The position numbers and the translations under genes were made by a program. This document shows positions 35,121 to 48,111 of a DNA stretch of 64,000 bases, piece by piece. The notes under the pieces were generated by a model, which was given only the letters and a program-made list of their open reading frames with translations, was not told where the DNA came from and searched no databases. The first letter of the stretch is position 1. Every line of letters begins with the position of its first letter. The DNA comes from Mercurialis annua (lineage: Eukaryota > Streptophyta > Magnoliopsida > Malpighiales > Euphorbiaceae): NCBI RefSeq assembly GCF_937616625.2, contig NC_065572.1, positions 68,074,653 through 68,138,652 on the forward strand. Direction: 5' to 3'.

Positions 35121-36343
35121 TTAAACACAGATAAGGCTCTCAATATATGGAAAATCTACGCTGTTAAATTCGTCAAGCACCAACCATGAGTCACAGAGTC
35201 TGTGAGTTCCATTAGAAAGATCATAAGCAATTGGACACTTGTCTGCGGATATCACAAGCAACCATCCTTCTGCACTCTTATCACGGATTATGCGCAATAC
35301 TTTAACAGATCTACACATATATGTCTTCACAACGGATTTAAGATTGACTCGATACATGAAAGACCATCCCGAGTAATCTGATGCTACCTCCACAATATCA
35401 TATTCCAATCTCGGATAATTAGACTTGCGTGTAATACAATGCAAATCACCTTGAGATTCGCCAAAGTAGTGAAAGAGCCAATCTTCAGGAAAGTCCATTT
35501 TCTTGAAAATCATAGTAGTAACATCAAAGTAAAGCACAGATGAAACCCGATCGACTCTAAAAAATTAACTGCGCCATTGCAATATACTCCGCGACTGTAA
35601 GAGTCGATTCTTAAGTCATCTGAAAATAATTCATCAGCAACACATGCTTTTTGTGCAGTCCAAGAGTCAGTTTCTGATGAATAAATGAAGGTTTCAAGCA
35701 TAAAAGTCTCGGAATCTTTTCGATCCGATAAATTGGATAGGAAAAAGATTTTGTAATATGGTGATATTTCGGGATCAAACACTAAACAAACATTAAGCAA
35801 TTCATTTCCCAGACATTCATCTTCAGATATGATTTTTTTTTTTTTTGATAATTTGATTTTCAGTTTTTGATTTAGTGAATTTGATAAAGGTATTCTCTTG
35901 AACTGTGCAGTAGTAGGATTATACACAAAATAAACATGGCCACGTTCATTAGTACTGAAATCTTGAAAATGTGCACGAGAAAACTGGCCAGGGGGTACCA
36001 AGAAACTAGAACGGCAAAGAAGCAAACCAGATTGCAGGATTTTAGCTCGAGGAACACTGAGCTGATCCTTGATGTCCAAGGCTCCGCTTGCAAAAGGGGA
36101 ATATTTCAGAGGGATAATTCGAAATTCAGTGAGATACTGACCTAAATCGTCGACAAAAAGTGCAGCCGCTATGGGATTACGGCTATGGTGGAATCGAGCA
36201 TGAGAGGCGCAAAATTGGGGATAGGAAAGCATGGAGAGCCAGTGTTTGGATACACATTAGAATTTGAGCAGTGATTTTGAGGGCAATCGGACCAGAATTT
36301 CTTTGACAAGGTGTTCAATGTCCGCCACCTTAGGAGACTCCAT
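35121..36343 (-). pseudogene. F-box protein gene, disrupted
   Basis: The minus-strand reading starts MESPKVADIEHLVKEILVRL, a normal F-box opening (LVKEILVRLPSKSLLKF). It hits an in-frame TAA at 36259-36257 exactly where this family usually has a codon for Lys or Arg. It then continues in the same frame as CVSKHWLSMLSYPQF, the second half of the F-box. A plant F-box-associated domain follows (YFVYNPTTAQFKRIPL, SSETDSWT, GVYCNGAVNF). At the A/T run near 35556-35564 the frame shifts by one and continues as SSVLYFDVTTMIFKKMDFPE to the stop at 35121. One nonsense and one frameshift indicate a pseudogene unless there is a sequencing error or an unusual splice. Confidence 0.85.
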
Positions 36344-38614
36344 TCGCTTCCAATTGGGAGAGATGATTACAGCCAACAAATTGAACTCAAAAAAGTTAAA
36401 CAACATCAAATAGAAACGACACAATATTTTGAGCAAAGGAATCCAAACGACAAACAAATGGTCAAGGACAAAGTTGGACAACACTAAATTTTACTAGTAT
36501 TTTTTTGCATGTGACATTGATACGTTTTTAACATTCTCATGACACGTTTAACAAAGCTTTGCTTATTATAAAAATAAAATATTAATTTTGTGGCCTTTTT
36601 GTTTGTATTTATATTTTATTTTCTAAAATTTATTGTATTATTTTATATTAAGACTTAACAAAATTAATTATAGACTATATAATATATTTTATTATAACAA
36701 TTTAACATATAATTTTTTTTCCTATAATTCGAATAGTCAATTGAAAATATGAATTCTAAAATTGCATATTAGCATGATAAATCATATTTTTATGGTCAAA
36801 TAATTAAAAAAATCAAACTTTCTTTTAAAGAAAGTTTTATAAAAATTCAAATCTTTCAATTGTATTTAATTTGGCTTGAAACGTTGGATTTTTCGTTTCA
36901 ATAATATCCAACCCTCAAGCACACGCTTTTGATGATGTGGCGTGCTTCACAATATGTCACGCTTTTTAATTTTTTAAATTGTCTTTTTAATTTTAAAAAT
37001 ATATTTTTTTGGTATTTTTTATTTTTTTTGGTTGGTGGTCTTATGTTGTATTTATAGTTTTTTCATAGTGAGTAAACGTTGGTTAAAGAAGATATTTTGT
37101 GAAATTGGATGTCGAATATAATTAGCAATCCATAGTTTAAATTTTTATAATTATTTTATGAATAGGATAATTTGAGGATAGTTCCTAAATTGAAATCATT
37201 AAACCATTAAATCTCATTAAATGTTAATTTTATTTATATATTAAAAAAAATTAATAGTTGAACTAAAGTTTAATTTTTTTGAAGATATTTGATAAGGTTG
37301 ATTAATATTAAAATGGAAAATGAAAATGAATTTTTTTTTGGATTTAGTAAATAATTTCAACTTTAAAGAAATTTTTAGCGAGTAATATTATAAAATCCTC
37401 TTATTTAATCAATTTTTTTAAACCTCTTCAATGCTGTTTCTTTTTTTTTTTTAAGAAAATAGCTTGTGTCTTTGAGTATGTGAGCGTGCCAAAGGGTTAT
37501 ATCTCAAATTAAAAATTAAAATTTGATCAAGCGATTGTGAATGATTTTCAAAGAACGTAAAAAATCTAAACGGGTCATAAAGAAAATCTTCTAAGGAACT
37601 TTAAAATTAAAAGAAAACCTCTGCAATTAAAAAATCTAGAACTAATGACGTAAATAAAATTGATATTGAAAATAATTTTTTAAAACTAGAAGTATGAAAG
37701 TACACTACAAGTGATTTAATAAAATTAATTGTTGACATGAAAATCTCATGGGAGTGTTTGAGTTTTTTGTTGAATTTGTTGGGGCCTCAAATTATTGCAT
37801 TTATTTCTGTTTATAGCGCATGTAGAAACTGGCAGGTGATAACTGCTTCTTAATTGTCCACGTTCTCACTCATATTTCTCCACTTTTAAAAGAAAAAAAT
37901 GTTGGCTTTCTTCATTCATCTGAATTGTCGCTTTCAAAAAAATTATCAGCACATAAAATCTTAGGCTTATGAGATTTTGGACTTTTGGATTTCTGACCAA
38001 TTAATTCTAGCTTCTGGCCAATTAACTCTGGGATAAATTTTCTCGGAAGTTCTTCTGGGTTTGGGTATTAGAGTTATTTTAATTTTGGTATAAACAGATG
38101 CTATATTAAAAAAGTAAATATTTTAAAAGTTAGTTTTTAAGATATACTCTTTCAAGAGAAAATCAGACAAATGATTTTTTTTTCTCCAAATAAATTACAT
38201 ACACGTAAAAAGGGTTATAAAAGATGTCACTATTTCAAATGTATTTTTTAACCTTATTTCGGCGTGAATTAAAAAGGGAAAAACAAAAACAAAAACAAAA
38301 TCGAGTGACAATGTATGGCAATACGTGTAACCTATTTTTCCCATTTAAAAACCAACAAAATCCTTATTTATTTCCCTGCCTCAAAAATATGATAAATTGT
38401 TACGAAATCCCATGTTTACCCTTCTTATTCAAATATCTCAACCACTAGCCGCCAATTTACAAGGGCCAATCTTGTCATTTAGCAGTTGAAATACCATAAA
38501 ATATAAAATCCTAAATTCGCTCGCAGTCACAGAGATATTTTACACAAATTTTCAAATTTATTAGATTTCTTTAAAAAAATCTTAATTTTGATTTTTTTTC
38601 AATCGGGATAGAAA
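36344..38614. other. AT-rich spacer, no feature seen
   Basis: About 2.3 kb, highly AT-rich, between the F-box pseudogene and the UVR/ApaG gene. It must contain the promoter of the latter near its right end. No gene or well-bounded repeat is visible. Confidence 0.5.
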
Positions 38615-40386
38615 ATGCATTCTTTGTCCGGTATTAAGGCATTTACGGATTTCAATACGGGCACGAGGCCGTATTTCCCGCTTCGGAGCTCCGGTTTTGA
38701 CCGGAAACAGCAACAGTGCGTCATCAATTTGAGAGATTCATCTTCTTCTTATAGAAAATGTCGGATTGTAGCGTGTTCCGTTGAGAGAAATGAGAATGGC
38801 GGCGGAGCAAGTTCGAGTTCGAGCCCCGGGTCGGATACGGGTACGGGTTCGGATTACAGTGCCAGTTCATTGTTGTCTCGGACTCAAACTTATGCTTTAT
38901 TGAAACAGCAAATGGATGTCGCTGCTCAATCTGAGGTTAATTTAACACTTTGTTTATTACATTTCAATGCATTATTTGTATTTTTCTGATAATAATTATT
39001 ATTATATGATACGGTGTGCTATTAATTTACTTTAGAACTATGAAGAGGCTGCAAGAATTCGTGACTCGTTGAAATTGTTTGAAGAAGAGGAGCCGGTTCT
39101 TCGGTATCGGAGATTGCTCAAAGAGGCGACCAATGAAGAGCGGTTTGAGGTGTATATTTTGATCAAAACTATAAATAAACAACTGTAATTATTTGTATGT
39201 GTTTCTTTGATTTTGTTACACATTATTGAAATTGGAGTTTTTTTCTTCCGTTTCATTATATGTCTGTTTGGTAATTATGTTGTATTTGCCAGGATGCAGC
39301 TAAATATCGCGATGAGTTGAAGGAAATTGCACCATATTCTCTGTTGAAATGCACAAGTGATGCCACAACCTTGGTATGAATGTCTACCTTCTTGATGTCT
39401 ATTAGTTTAGTTTGGTTTTTTTGACTCTAAATTTTGGTGTACGTTCGGCCCATTAGGCCTTAATTCCGTGCATTGATGAATGAGTCGAAAGTTTTTCAGA
39501 ATGTTGTGTGTAATAGATAAATTTGGATGTGTTAGTTGATATGGTAGATTAGTGGCTAAATGTGGTGAGTGAATTTCAGGGAATTAGGGTCCAAGTTAGG
39601 AGTGTGTACATTGAGGGCCGAAGTCAGCCTTCAAAGGGGCAGTACTTCTTTGCGTATAGAATAAGGATCACTAATAACTCGGATCGTCCTGTTCAACTTC
39701 TCCGAAGACATTGGATTATTACCGATGCCAATGGAAGAACTGAAAACTTTTGGTAAGTTATTATTTTGTTTAATTATATCCCCTGCAATTTTGTAGGCAT
39801 TCAAGATTTTCTTTTTCTTTTTGTATTTGTATTTTTATTGTTCCAACTGTATAAGCTTATAGTTAAATTCTGTCCCATTTTATTGCAGGGGAATTGGAGT
39901 TATCGGTGAACAGCCAGTTATACTTCCTAAGACGGGATTCGAATACTCATCTGCTTGCCCTTTACCTACTTCGAATGGAAGAATGGTGAGTAGTGGCTTC
40001 TTCCTTTCTTTCAATTATATTTTCCATTGAAGACTATTCGATTAGTTGTCATTGTATTGTTTTCTTTTCCTTTTTATTCATTAGAATGGGAGAGGAAACA
40101 TTCAATTTTATGCTCGATGTCATTGGCTACTTGCTCCGCTAGAGTTACTTTTTGGATTTTTCTTTGTACCATGTTTAATTTTATGCTCGATTAGTGATGC
40201 TGGGTAATTTTTTATATCCCCTTTACTATTCATATGAAAGGGTTTGAAATAACTGCTTGGTTTCTGCAGGAAGGTGACTTTGAGATGAAGCACATTGATA
40301 AAATAGGCTCACCGACATTCAACGTAGCTATTGCGCCATTTTCTCTGTCTACACTCGGAGATGATAGTGAAACTTTTGAAATATGA
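38615..40386 (+). CDS. UVR-motif plus ApaG-domain protein, probably plastid-targeted
   Basis: Six exons: 38615-38935, 39036-39149, 39293-39373, 39580-39752, 39889-39985 and 40270-40386, giving 300 aa. Residues 1 to about 60 are Ser/Arg-rich with few acids, which suggests a chloroplast transit peptide. A Gly/Ser linker follows. Residues 92-160 hold a helical UVR region: NYEEAARIRDSLKLFEEEEP and a second copy-like FEDAAKYRDELKEI. From about 172 to the end lies an ApaG/DUF525 domain, with VRSVYIEGRSQPSKGQYFFA, RITNNSDRPVQLLRRHWII, GIGVIGEQPVILP and the final APFSLSTLGDD. ApaG folds are thought to serve in protein-protein contacts. The role in plants is not known to me; a link to plastid proteolysis is only an analogy with ClpF (UVR + YccV). 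Confidence 0.88.
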
Positions 40387-40734
40387 TGTTGGTGACTCTT
40401 TTGCATCGGGCGGAGGAGCTTCAACTGTCTCATGCATTGTGCCATTAACAAATTGATGGTTAGAAAACTGTAAAACAGTCTTATGCATGAATATATTGTC
40501 TTCAGTCTTCTCATATACAATGCTTGTTGAGAAGGGTAGCAATTACATTGTATGTAGTGGAAGAAATCAGTTAGCACATAGCAGAGATGATTAAAAGGCA
40601 TGTAAATTATTCTTTTTGTTTTTTTGGTGTTACATTATTCCCATGTAAAGACATAATTACTAGAATCAAAGTTGGAAGCATTACAATGTTATTTATTCGA
40701 GATTGATTAGAAAAATATTCGAAATCCATTTGAT

Positions 40735-41030
40735 TAATATTAAGTTGAGCTTAAGTTCGAGCTACGCTAGTCGAGTTCGACTACTAGAATACTTGGCTCG
40801 ATAAGCCTTAAAGTCTAATTGAATTTTAGTTAATTACCTTTTCTTATCCTTTATAATTATACGTATTATAATAATATCTTTATTTTCATCTTAATATTTA
40901 ATATTTAATATTTATATAGATAATGAAGTCAAGTTGAGTTTGAATTTCAATTATTCTATCGAGTTCAAACTCGAATTTCTAAAATGAAACTCATTCGAGT
41001 TCAAATCGAGTTTCGAGCTTTAGATTTTAG
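40735..41030. mobile_element. TTCGAGTTC-rich inverted repeat element
   Basis: The left part carries GAGCTACGCTAGTCGAGTTCGA and the right part TCGAGTTCAAACTCGAATTT and TTCGAGTTCAAATCGAGTTT. It is a GC-skewed palindromic repeat class common in plants, with an AT-rich middle. The boundaries and the target duplication are not clear. Confidence 0.4.
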
Positions 41031-41582
41031 AGTCCAAGCTTGAGCTTGCAGTGTTTCAACTTTGCAAATTTCCATCCAACGAGTGTTGAAAATGCAGCTT
41101 TTCGATGTCGATTTAAAAGTATTGTTTGGCCTAAAATAACAATTCAATTGGAGAAGCCTGAATCTCTCCCCCACAATTTCCACGCACACAAGAGACATAC
41201 ACGTTTGTTGTACTAAAACCTATGTTGCTTAACATGAACTTTTTTCTGTTTTATGTTGCTTCAGCGTATTTCATTGCATAAATGGTGGATGCTCAACATT
41301 GTAATGACTAGTTAGCACGCAATTTCATTAGTCAAAACTTTTGTATTCTATTTATGATTCTCTTAAGTGCATTGCCTAAAATAAAATAAATCGAATCCAT
41401 ATTAGACTCGAGATATCCTCTTCACCGCTCGCTATATATATGGAAGGTATCTCTATATCTCTCAACTTAGTTCGAATTAAAATAATTATATTTATTTAAT
41501 CCATGTTTAGTTAGGAAATGTTATTTCATTTTTGAATGTTAATATAATTTTTGTTATTTTTGAAAATGCAAGTAACTAATCA

Positions 41583-41583
<1 letters not shown>

Positions 41584-41619
<36 letters not shown>
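41584..41619. repeat. (ATT)12 microsatellite
   Basis: Twelve perfect ATT units in intergenic DNA. Confidence 0.97.
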
Positions 41620-41620
<1 letters not shown>

Positions 41621-43454
41621 TAATGATTTAGGAACCATTGATCTGTAGTACGGAATTAGTTTGAAAATTCTTACTACAATTTTTTGTTAAAAATCCATGC
41701 ATGGATACAGACAATAAACAGACCAGCCAAGTGAGTATTCTGCAGAATGTACGAATTATTACAGCTATAGAATCGAATATGTACTGCAGAGAAACATGTG
41801 ATTTGATGACCCCATATGCTCTTTATATGGCGCATCAACTATTTTTTCACTAAACTGAAAAATTATGCTGTGATATATGGACCCTAACAACTGCTCTCAA
41901 AGTGAATTGTGTGACTAATAGAATAATAATATTGTATGATTTATGTCCCCGACAGCCTAATATCTTAAAAAAACTTCGGCCTTGCAGTCCCTTTTCGATC
42001 ATACCCTGATGTTGAAAATTTGCCAATTTTACCTTAAACTGAAATTTACAGTTGAAATTGACTGCTACGACATTATATCACTAATTTTGATTGATTATTT
42101 AAAGGCAAGGTGAATTAACAAATCCACAACTATGATGAAATCGATAACTTCATCATGAATAAAAAATAATGACATTTTGGTTCAATAATTTTAAGTTTCG
42201 AATCAATTACATCTAAGCAACAAATGTCCATATTTAGAGAAATTATTCAGTTTCTTATAATAATATAAAATAAAATAAAAACAAAACAATTTGATAAACT
42301 ATACGATATCGTTTATATCAATTAGACTCTTTATTTCTTTATTTGTCATTTTGATATAATTGACATAAATTATAAAATTATTGAATGAAACTGACAATTA
42401 TTTTTTTCAGAATATATTTGTCAATTTACTATAATATAGGTACATTAATTCATTTAAATTAGGGCCTTGCAAGCAAATTTATTTTTGAAGAGTTTTTTCT
42501 TCTGTCATCATATCCTTCTTGAATACTTCTCACAAAATTTGTATTACTCTTCAATTGTATTTATGTGCAAGTGGTATCCCCTAGATTTTTTTCTAAAATG
42601 GAAATTTGTGTGAAGTTTTCTTCTTCCTTGATGATCAAGATTTGATCTCTACCATTATTTTTACCATTAATATTCATTCACAACTGTCCTACAAGAAGAA
42701 AAATATTTCTCAAAGATGTATACATTTGTAACCCTACTGTCATTCAGAATATGGACCGACATTATATTCATTTTATAAACTGAAAATTTACTCAAATATG
42801 TTTATTATACAATTTACAAAAAATAAAAATGAAAATTTAATAACTATAATTCATGCAAACTCGGATCTAGCAAGAAAAAGAAATATATATTAATTTTTAT
42901 TTTAGATTTGATTTTCCCCAAAAGAAAAAGTTTTTGCTGACTCATTTCTTTTCTTTTTCTTCTGCTGTCTATTACTTTATCCATTTTCTTTCTTCACTTT
43001 ATACTGCAAACGACAGTAACAGTAAATTCAAACAAATATTAAAATAATATAAAACCCATGATCGTCGGTGAAATATACCAGTGGGGATACGCGTCACCGC
43101 CGGGTGAATTAACTTTAAACACCCAACATAATAAATCCTGTGCTTCACGTTTTAGGAAAATTCTCTTGCCATGTCATTGCACCATCACCAATATGTAGAA
43201 GCCGCGTGTCCAGTCTGTTACTATTAACTTGGCGTGGAAGTATGTATGAGCTGTGACCAAGTTAGGTGACAGGCAAAAGTCAAAAGAAGTCAAAGTCTTG
43301 TTGTAGGACCCATATGAAGAGCAGCATCAACATTTTCATGCTTCAACTGAAAGCTCAAAAAGCTAACATCATCATTTCAAAAATCACAATTTCTTCATGA
43401 TTTAACTGACCAATCTTTCCTATAATCATTTTAAAATATTTAACTATAATTGAT

Positions 43455-43540
43455 TAGCGGGTCGTATAGAAACTCGAACCGAAAATATTTCACACTTCTC
43501 GTAAAATAATGAGAATACCGATCAGACCACATTTTCGTTA
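43455..43540 (-). mobile_element. SINE-like fragment
   Basis: On the minus strand, TGGTCTGATCGGTATTCTCA resembles a pol III A box. It is followed about 45 bases later by GGTTCGAGTTTC, close to the B-box consensus. It is an incomplete, tRNA-derived head without a clear tail. Confidence 0.45.
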
Positions 43541-44539
43541 GTGAAATGAGGCTAATTAATTAAATGTAAGATTTTAATCAGTTTTTTTTGTTACCTTTAT
43601 TCCTTCCTTCTTTAGCAGAAGCACACCATAAAACAACAACACATGATTCTTGAATTCCAAAAACTAATGAGGAAAAAGACAACACAATATCCAAAACTTA
43701 ATCATATAAAAAAACTTAAAAAGACAACAAATGAAAAGCTGGTAATATTCCAAGGAAAAAAAAACTTGCAGGTTTTACAGAATTCTTTATTTGCATGCAT
43801 ATATAATAAGATTGTTTGAGAATAAAGAAAAAAAGAACCATAGTTTTAGTGTGACTGTGTCTGTCTGGTCTGTTTTCAAGATTTATTTTGGTTTCTTGAT
43901 ATTATAAGTGAAAAATAAAGAAGCTTACACTATACCCTTTAATCTTTTCTTGTTAATTTGTGTGTGTGATTTTTATATTTTATCATCCAAAGAATACAAA
44001 CAAGCAAAGCATCTTGTACTAGGCTCTTTGCACACCACCACCCACATTTTCTTTGCTTTTCCTTGTAAGTTTCTTTTCCTTTTCTTGGAATTTAGATTTT
44101 TCTTTTCAAATATAATATGTTTTAATTTTCATTTCTTGCAATTAATGTGGTCAAATTTTACTTAAATCCTGTCTCTGTTTGTTGTGATGTTGATGTTTTG
44201 GTTATGTGTGTACCTATATAAGTATTTGGTATTGTTCTTTAAGTGATTCTCTTTAAAACTTCTGATATTTTTCTTAAATGTCTGAATTCAAGGGCAGCTT
44301 TGTGTTTAATGGAGGATTTGAACTTCAGGGTTCCATTTTAAATTTGTTTTTATATTGAAAGTTTAAATTTTTGGAAGCAAATTCTGTTTCTTGGACTATT
44401 TTTATGCCCATTGGTTTTATAAATTCAGCTTTAAGTTGATCCAAATTTATCTTTATTTTCTTCTTTCCTAGTGTTAATTGGAACACTAGATCATCAAAGG
44501 AATTAAGTGCATAATCAGAGAAGTGGAAAGGATTAAAAA

Positions 44540-46567
44540 ATGAGTTTTATAACAGGATCTACAGCAGATACTTGGCATCCATCAATGACTGCTGATACAA
44601 CAATGGCTAGATACTGGCTCAACTGGAGATTTTTTCTTTGTGCTATTTGGGTCATGATCTCAATGATTATTGCATCATTTCTTATATCGAAAAACGAAAG
44701 CTTTCGTAAAGCGGAACGAGATAATGGAGAGAATAAGCTAGAAGCTGTAGCGGATTTGTATGATGATGAGACTTGGAGACCATGTCTGAAAGGAATTCAT
44801 CCTGCCTGGTTGCTGGTTTTCAGAGTTTTTGCTTTCTCAGTGCTTATGGTGCTGTTGATTATCTCTGTTCTTGTGGATGGAGGCAGCATTTTTTACTATT
44901 ACACTCAGTAAGTTTTCATTTCCTTAATCCTGTTTCTGTGATTTTCAGACAGCAATTTTATATATTTCTTGTTTGAACATTAGATTTATCCGCAATGTTT
45001 CTTGGTTTTGAACAGGTGGACTTTCACTCTAGTCATAATTTACTTTGCGGTAAGTGTTATTATGCTTTCAAAATGCTTAGTGATCTTCAATGTAGGACGA
45101 AAAACAGAAACGCTGAAACCATAAATGCTGAAACAGAAATGGGGAAACCATACATTTTTGAGTTTCCGAAGTGTTTTCAGAAACAATACGTAGCACTCAA
45201 TAAGTTTCCGTGCAACAAAGTTGACCTCTCAGTTTCATTTCATGTTTTTAAGCTACATGCCCGATAATTTGATTACCATTTGCAGCTTGGATCATTGTTC
45301 TCGATACGCGGATGTTACATTTATCATAAAAGGATCGGTGGAGATAGAGTTGATAATGTAGATGCAGATTCAGAGCAAGGAAATTGTGTTATTCCTGTCC
45401 CCGGAGAAAGTCCTGAAGCCTTTTCGATGAGAAAGAGAAATGCAATCTCCACTGAACAACTTGACATGCGGAAACCAGCGGGGAAATTGGTTTTTCTCTT
45501 TCAGATAATCTTTCAGGTACTTTTTTTCCTAGCTTTGCTCTTTTTGTTTAACTGTTAATACATCATTTATTAGATAACTAACTATTAGTATGAACAGATG
45601 AATGCAGGGGCTGTTATGCTGACAGATTGTGTATTTTGGTTTGTGATTGTTCCATTTCTTGCACTCAAAGATTACCACCTAACTGCTGTAAGTCTTGTAG
45701 GAATTCTCTATGAAACTTTATACTTTTAACCTATTTTTACAAAAAATATTTCGTTTTCCTGTTTCAATGTTTACCAGTTTCTTATGAAACTTTATATCTT
45801 TGTTCTTTAACATTGTGTAATTTCTTTTACATGACAGTTGGTAATAAGTATGCATTCGATTAATGCTGTTTTCTTATTCGGCGATACTGCCTTGAACAGC
45901 ATGGTAAGCTGTTTTCAATTTCAGTCGCAGAAACATTTACATATCTTTCAGAATTTTGTTTCTAATTTTCAGGTTTTCTTTTCCAGTCCTTTCCCTGGTT
46001 TAGGATTGCATATTTCTTCGTATGGACAATAGTATATGTCCTGTTCCAGTGGATTCTCCATGTCTGTGTCAAAATCTGGTAAGATAATTTTCTCTTCTTT
46101 CTGTGATTAAGAAAAAAACCGATTTATCATTATTCTGCAACATAATTTTCGGTTTCTGCATCAACAGGTGGCCTTATCCATTCCTTGACTTATCATCTCC
46201 ATATGCCCCTTTATGGTACAAACTCTTAACCACCATTGAAATTGCAGTATCATTTCAATTTAGCATTAATTTCTTAGCCTATATTGCACGAAAACATCAA
46301 CTCTGAAAAGAAAAATGGCGAAACAATGTTTTTCAGATAAAAATAAAGTCTCGGAATTTAGAAGCATTTTGAGAAAAGGAGTCGCCAAGTTTCCGTGCAA
46401 TATATCAAAGGGATACTAACTCACTTCTTTTGAACTTTTGAACTTGTAGGTACTTCATTGTAGCAGGGATGCATATAGCATGTTATGGTATTTTCAGTTT
46501 CTCTATAAAGCTGAAACACACTCTATTCACAAGATGGTTCCCTGACTCGTACCAGTGCCGAAGGTAG
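44540..46567 (+). CDS. Multi-pass membrane protein, plant family of At5g62960 / rolling-stone-like
   Basis: Eight exons: 44540-44907, 45016-45049, 45286-45516, 45598-45687, 45838-45903, 45987-46078, 46168-46215 and 46450-46567, giving 348 aa. The N-terminus MSFITGSTADTWHPSMTADT is soluble. Hydrophobic segments follow: FFLCAIWVMISMIIASFLIS, WLLVFRVFAFSVLMVLLIIS, TFTLVIIYFALGSLFS, MLTDCVFWFVIVPFLAL, then two or three more towards the C-terminus. A loop of about 70 polar residues lies after the third. The motif WWPYPFLDLSSPYAPLWYF near residue 300 recalls the rolling-stone/FAR-17a family, a resemblance I rate as weak. Function in plants is unknown to me. Introns 2 and 7 carry MITE insertions. 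Confidence 0.85.
45090..45225. mobile_element. MITE, GTTGCACGGAAA family, in intron 2
   Basis: The right end is CAATAAGTTTCCGTGCAACA. The preceding GTAGCACTCAATAA is shared with the copy in the RING-ligase intron. The left end, AATGTAGGACGAAAAACAGAAACG, is a diverged inverted match. Confidence 0.55.
46282..46403. mobile_element. MITE, GTTGCACGGAAA family, in intron 7
   Basis: Both ends are visible. TATATTGCACGAAAACATCA at the left and AAGTTTCCGTGCAATATATC at the right are inverted copies around about 85 bp of AT-rich DNA. Confidence 0.6.
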
Positions 46568-48111
46568 CTGGAGATTTAGAACTTAGATAGCAAACTATTT
46601 TTCGACTTCTCGAAGAAAACTCGAATTTTCAGCATATGAAGTTGCAGAAATAGAATACAGCAGAACAAAGGGCAAAAGCTTACAAGAGATAAACATCATT
46701 CTTTTCTTAGCTAAACTGATGAAAACAAAAAAATTCATTCAGTTTGCAGGTTTTTGGAAGATACACAAATGGTCAAACAGGAAGCAGCAATCTTAGGTTG
46801 TAATGTATACTAAAAATGTCATGGAAGCAGCATTGTAACAAAATAAACTGGAAAGAATTTATAGAAAAGTTTAATTGCTTCCAATTTGGTGCTTTTTTAT
46901 TGCATAATTTTGGATACAAGATTGTTTTTTGAGTCCTTAAAAGTCCAACGGATGACGAGCAACTTATTTCTTTACATTCACCTCGTAAAGATGATAAATC
47001 TCATATTTAGATGTAGAGACTCGAATTTAAAACCTTCATAAAATAAGTATATTAATAATACTACAAATTGGTGAGACCGAAATACTACGTGAACTAAACT
47101 TCAAAGAATAATTCAACCACTCATCATCATCAAGTACAGACTACAACAATTAACTCGCAAATATCATGTAAGTCAAATGTGAATGAAAATTCATACCGGT
47201 ACTACTTATTAATGGGGCCGAGATGCTATGTGAACTAAACTTCGTTCGTCCAACAATTCACCGTCAGAATCTCTCACTTCAACACAGACTATAGCAAAAG
47301 AAACGGGGAATCGAACCATGACCTAATTCGTGGTTCCCGCTTTGCACATTCTTTTTTCAAAAGAAAGAAATTGATTTTCTACACATCAACAGGCACCAAG
47401 TGATTGACAAGCAATGAATATTTTTCGAAATAGATTCTATTGCCACTTGAAACATGAAAATCAGAACATAATATGCTACTTTTAAGATGGTGGATGATAT
47501 GGCAAAAAGAATAGCGTAACATTATTAATCATTACTATGTAAAGGCATATTCACATTTGGAAAGTATAGCCATCCAATTACATACTTGTGGCTAATTAAT
47601 CCATAAAAAAAGGACGAGGTTAAAGACGACGAATAATAACATTATTTCACTTTTACAAAATCTGATTCAGGAAAAGCATCACATTTAACTTCTTTTGAAT
47701 TATCATCACCGACTGCTTTTTTTTTTTTCTATCTTCTCAGATTGTTATTTCCTTTATTCTGAGTTCGTTAACTGTTCTGATGTTCCTTCAGGACCCATCA
47801 GCCGCAAAAAGAAAAAACAGTTGCCTATTTGCTTAATTAAATTAAGCAATTCTTTAGCCGAATCGACCACTTGCTCACCTCTGTAAAGGAAACATGACGG
47901 TAAAATTCATTAATGAGCTAAAACAACAAAGATTATTAATGTCATTAAATCATTTATCTACAAATAATACACCACCAAAAAATGGGGTGGTAAAAGAAAA
48001 AAAATAATTAACTAAGCCTCAAAACTCATTGCTACAATGGCGTAGGCACCTAAAGGTGACCGGGTACAAACATCAAGATAATATACAAATGGCACATTAC
48101 AACACAGGCGA
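46568..48111. other. Spacer with a diverged repeat pair
   Basis: 1.5 kb between convergent genes. Two diverged copies of one repeat lie at about 47050-47160 and 47195-47305 (listed separately). The ORF at 47695-47886 is not supported. Confidence 0.5.
46970..47350 (-). repeat. Two diverged copies of a SINE-like repeat
   Basis: GAGACCGAAATACTACGTGA followed by ACTAAACTTC in the first copy matches GGGGCCGAGATGCTATGTGA followed by ACTAAACTTC in the second, with further colinear similarity (ACAGACTACA versus ACAGACTATA). On the minus strand each has a B-box-like TTCGA block (GGTTCGATTCCCC in one, AAATTCGAGTCTC in the other). The family and the exact ends are uncertain. Confidence 0.4.

Larger units (their letters stand above)
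40387..44539. other. Spacer with repeats upstream of the membrane-protein gene
   Basis: 4.1 kb without a supported gene. It contains a CTCGAGTTCGA-rich inverted patch (about 40735-41030), an ATT microsatellite (41584-41619), a SINE-like segment (about 43455-43540) and the promoter and leader of the next gene. Two GTCAAA cores (W-box-like) lie at about 43275-43295. Confidence 0.5.

Noticed and set aside
47180..47350. tRNA gene suggested by GGTTCGATTCC
   Set aside because: A good B box is present but no acceptor-stem pairing, anticodon arm or adequate A box at tRNA spacing could be found.
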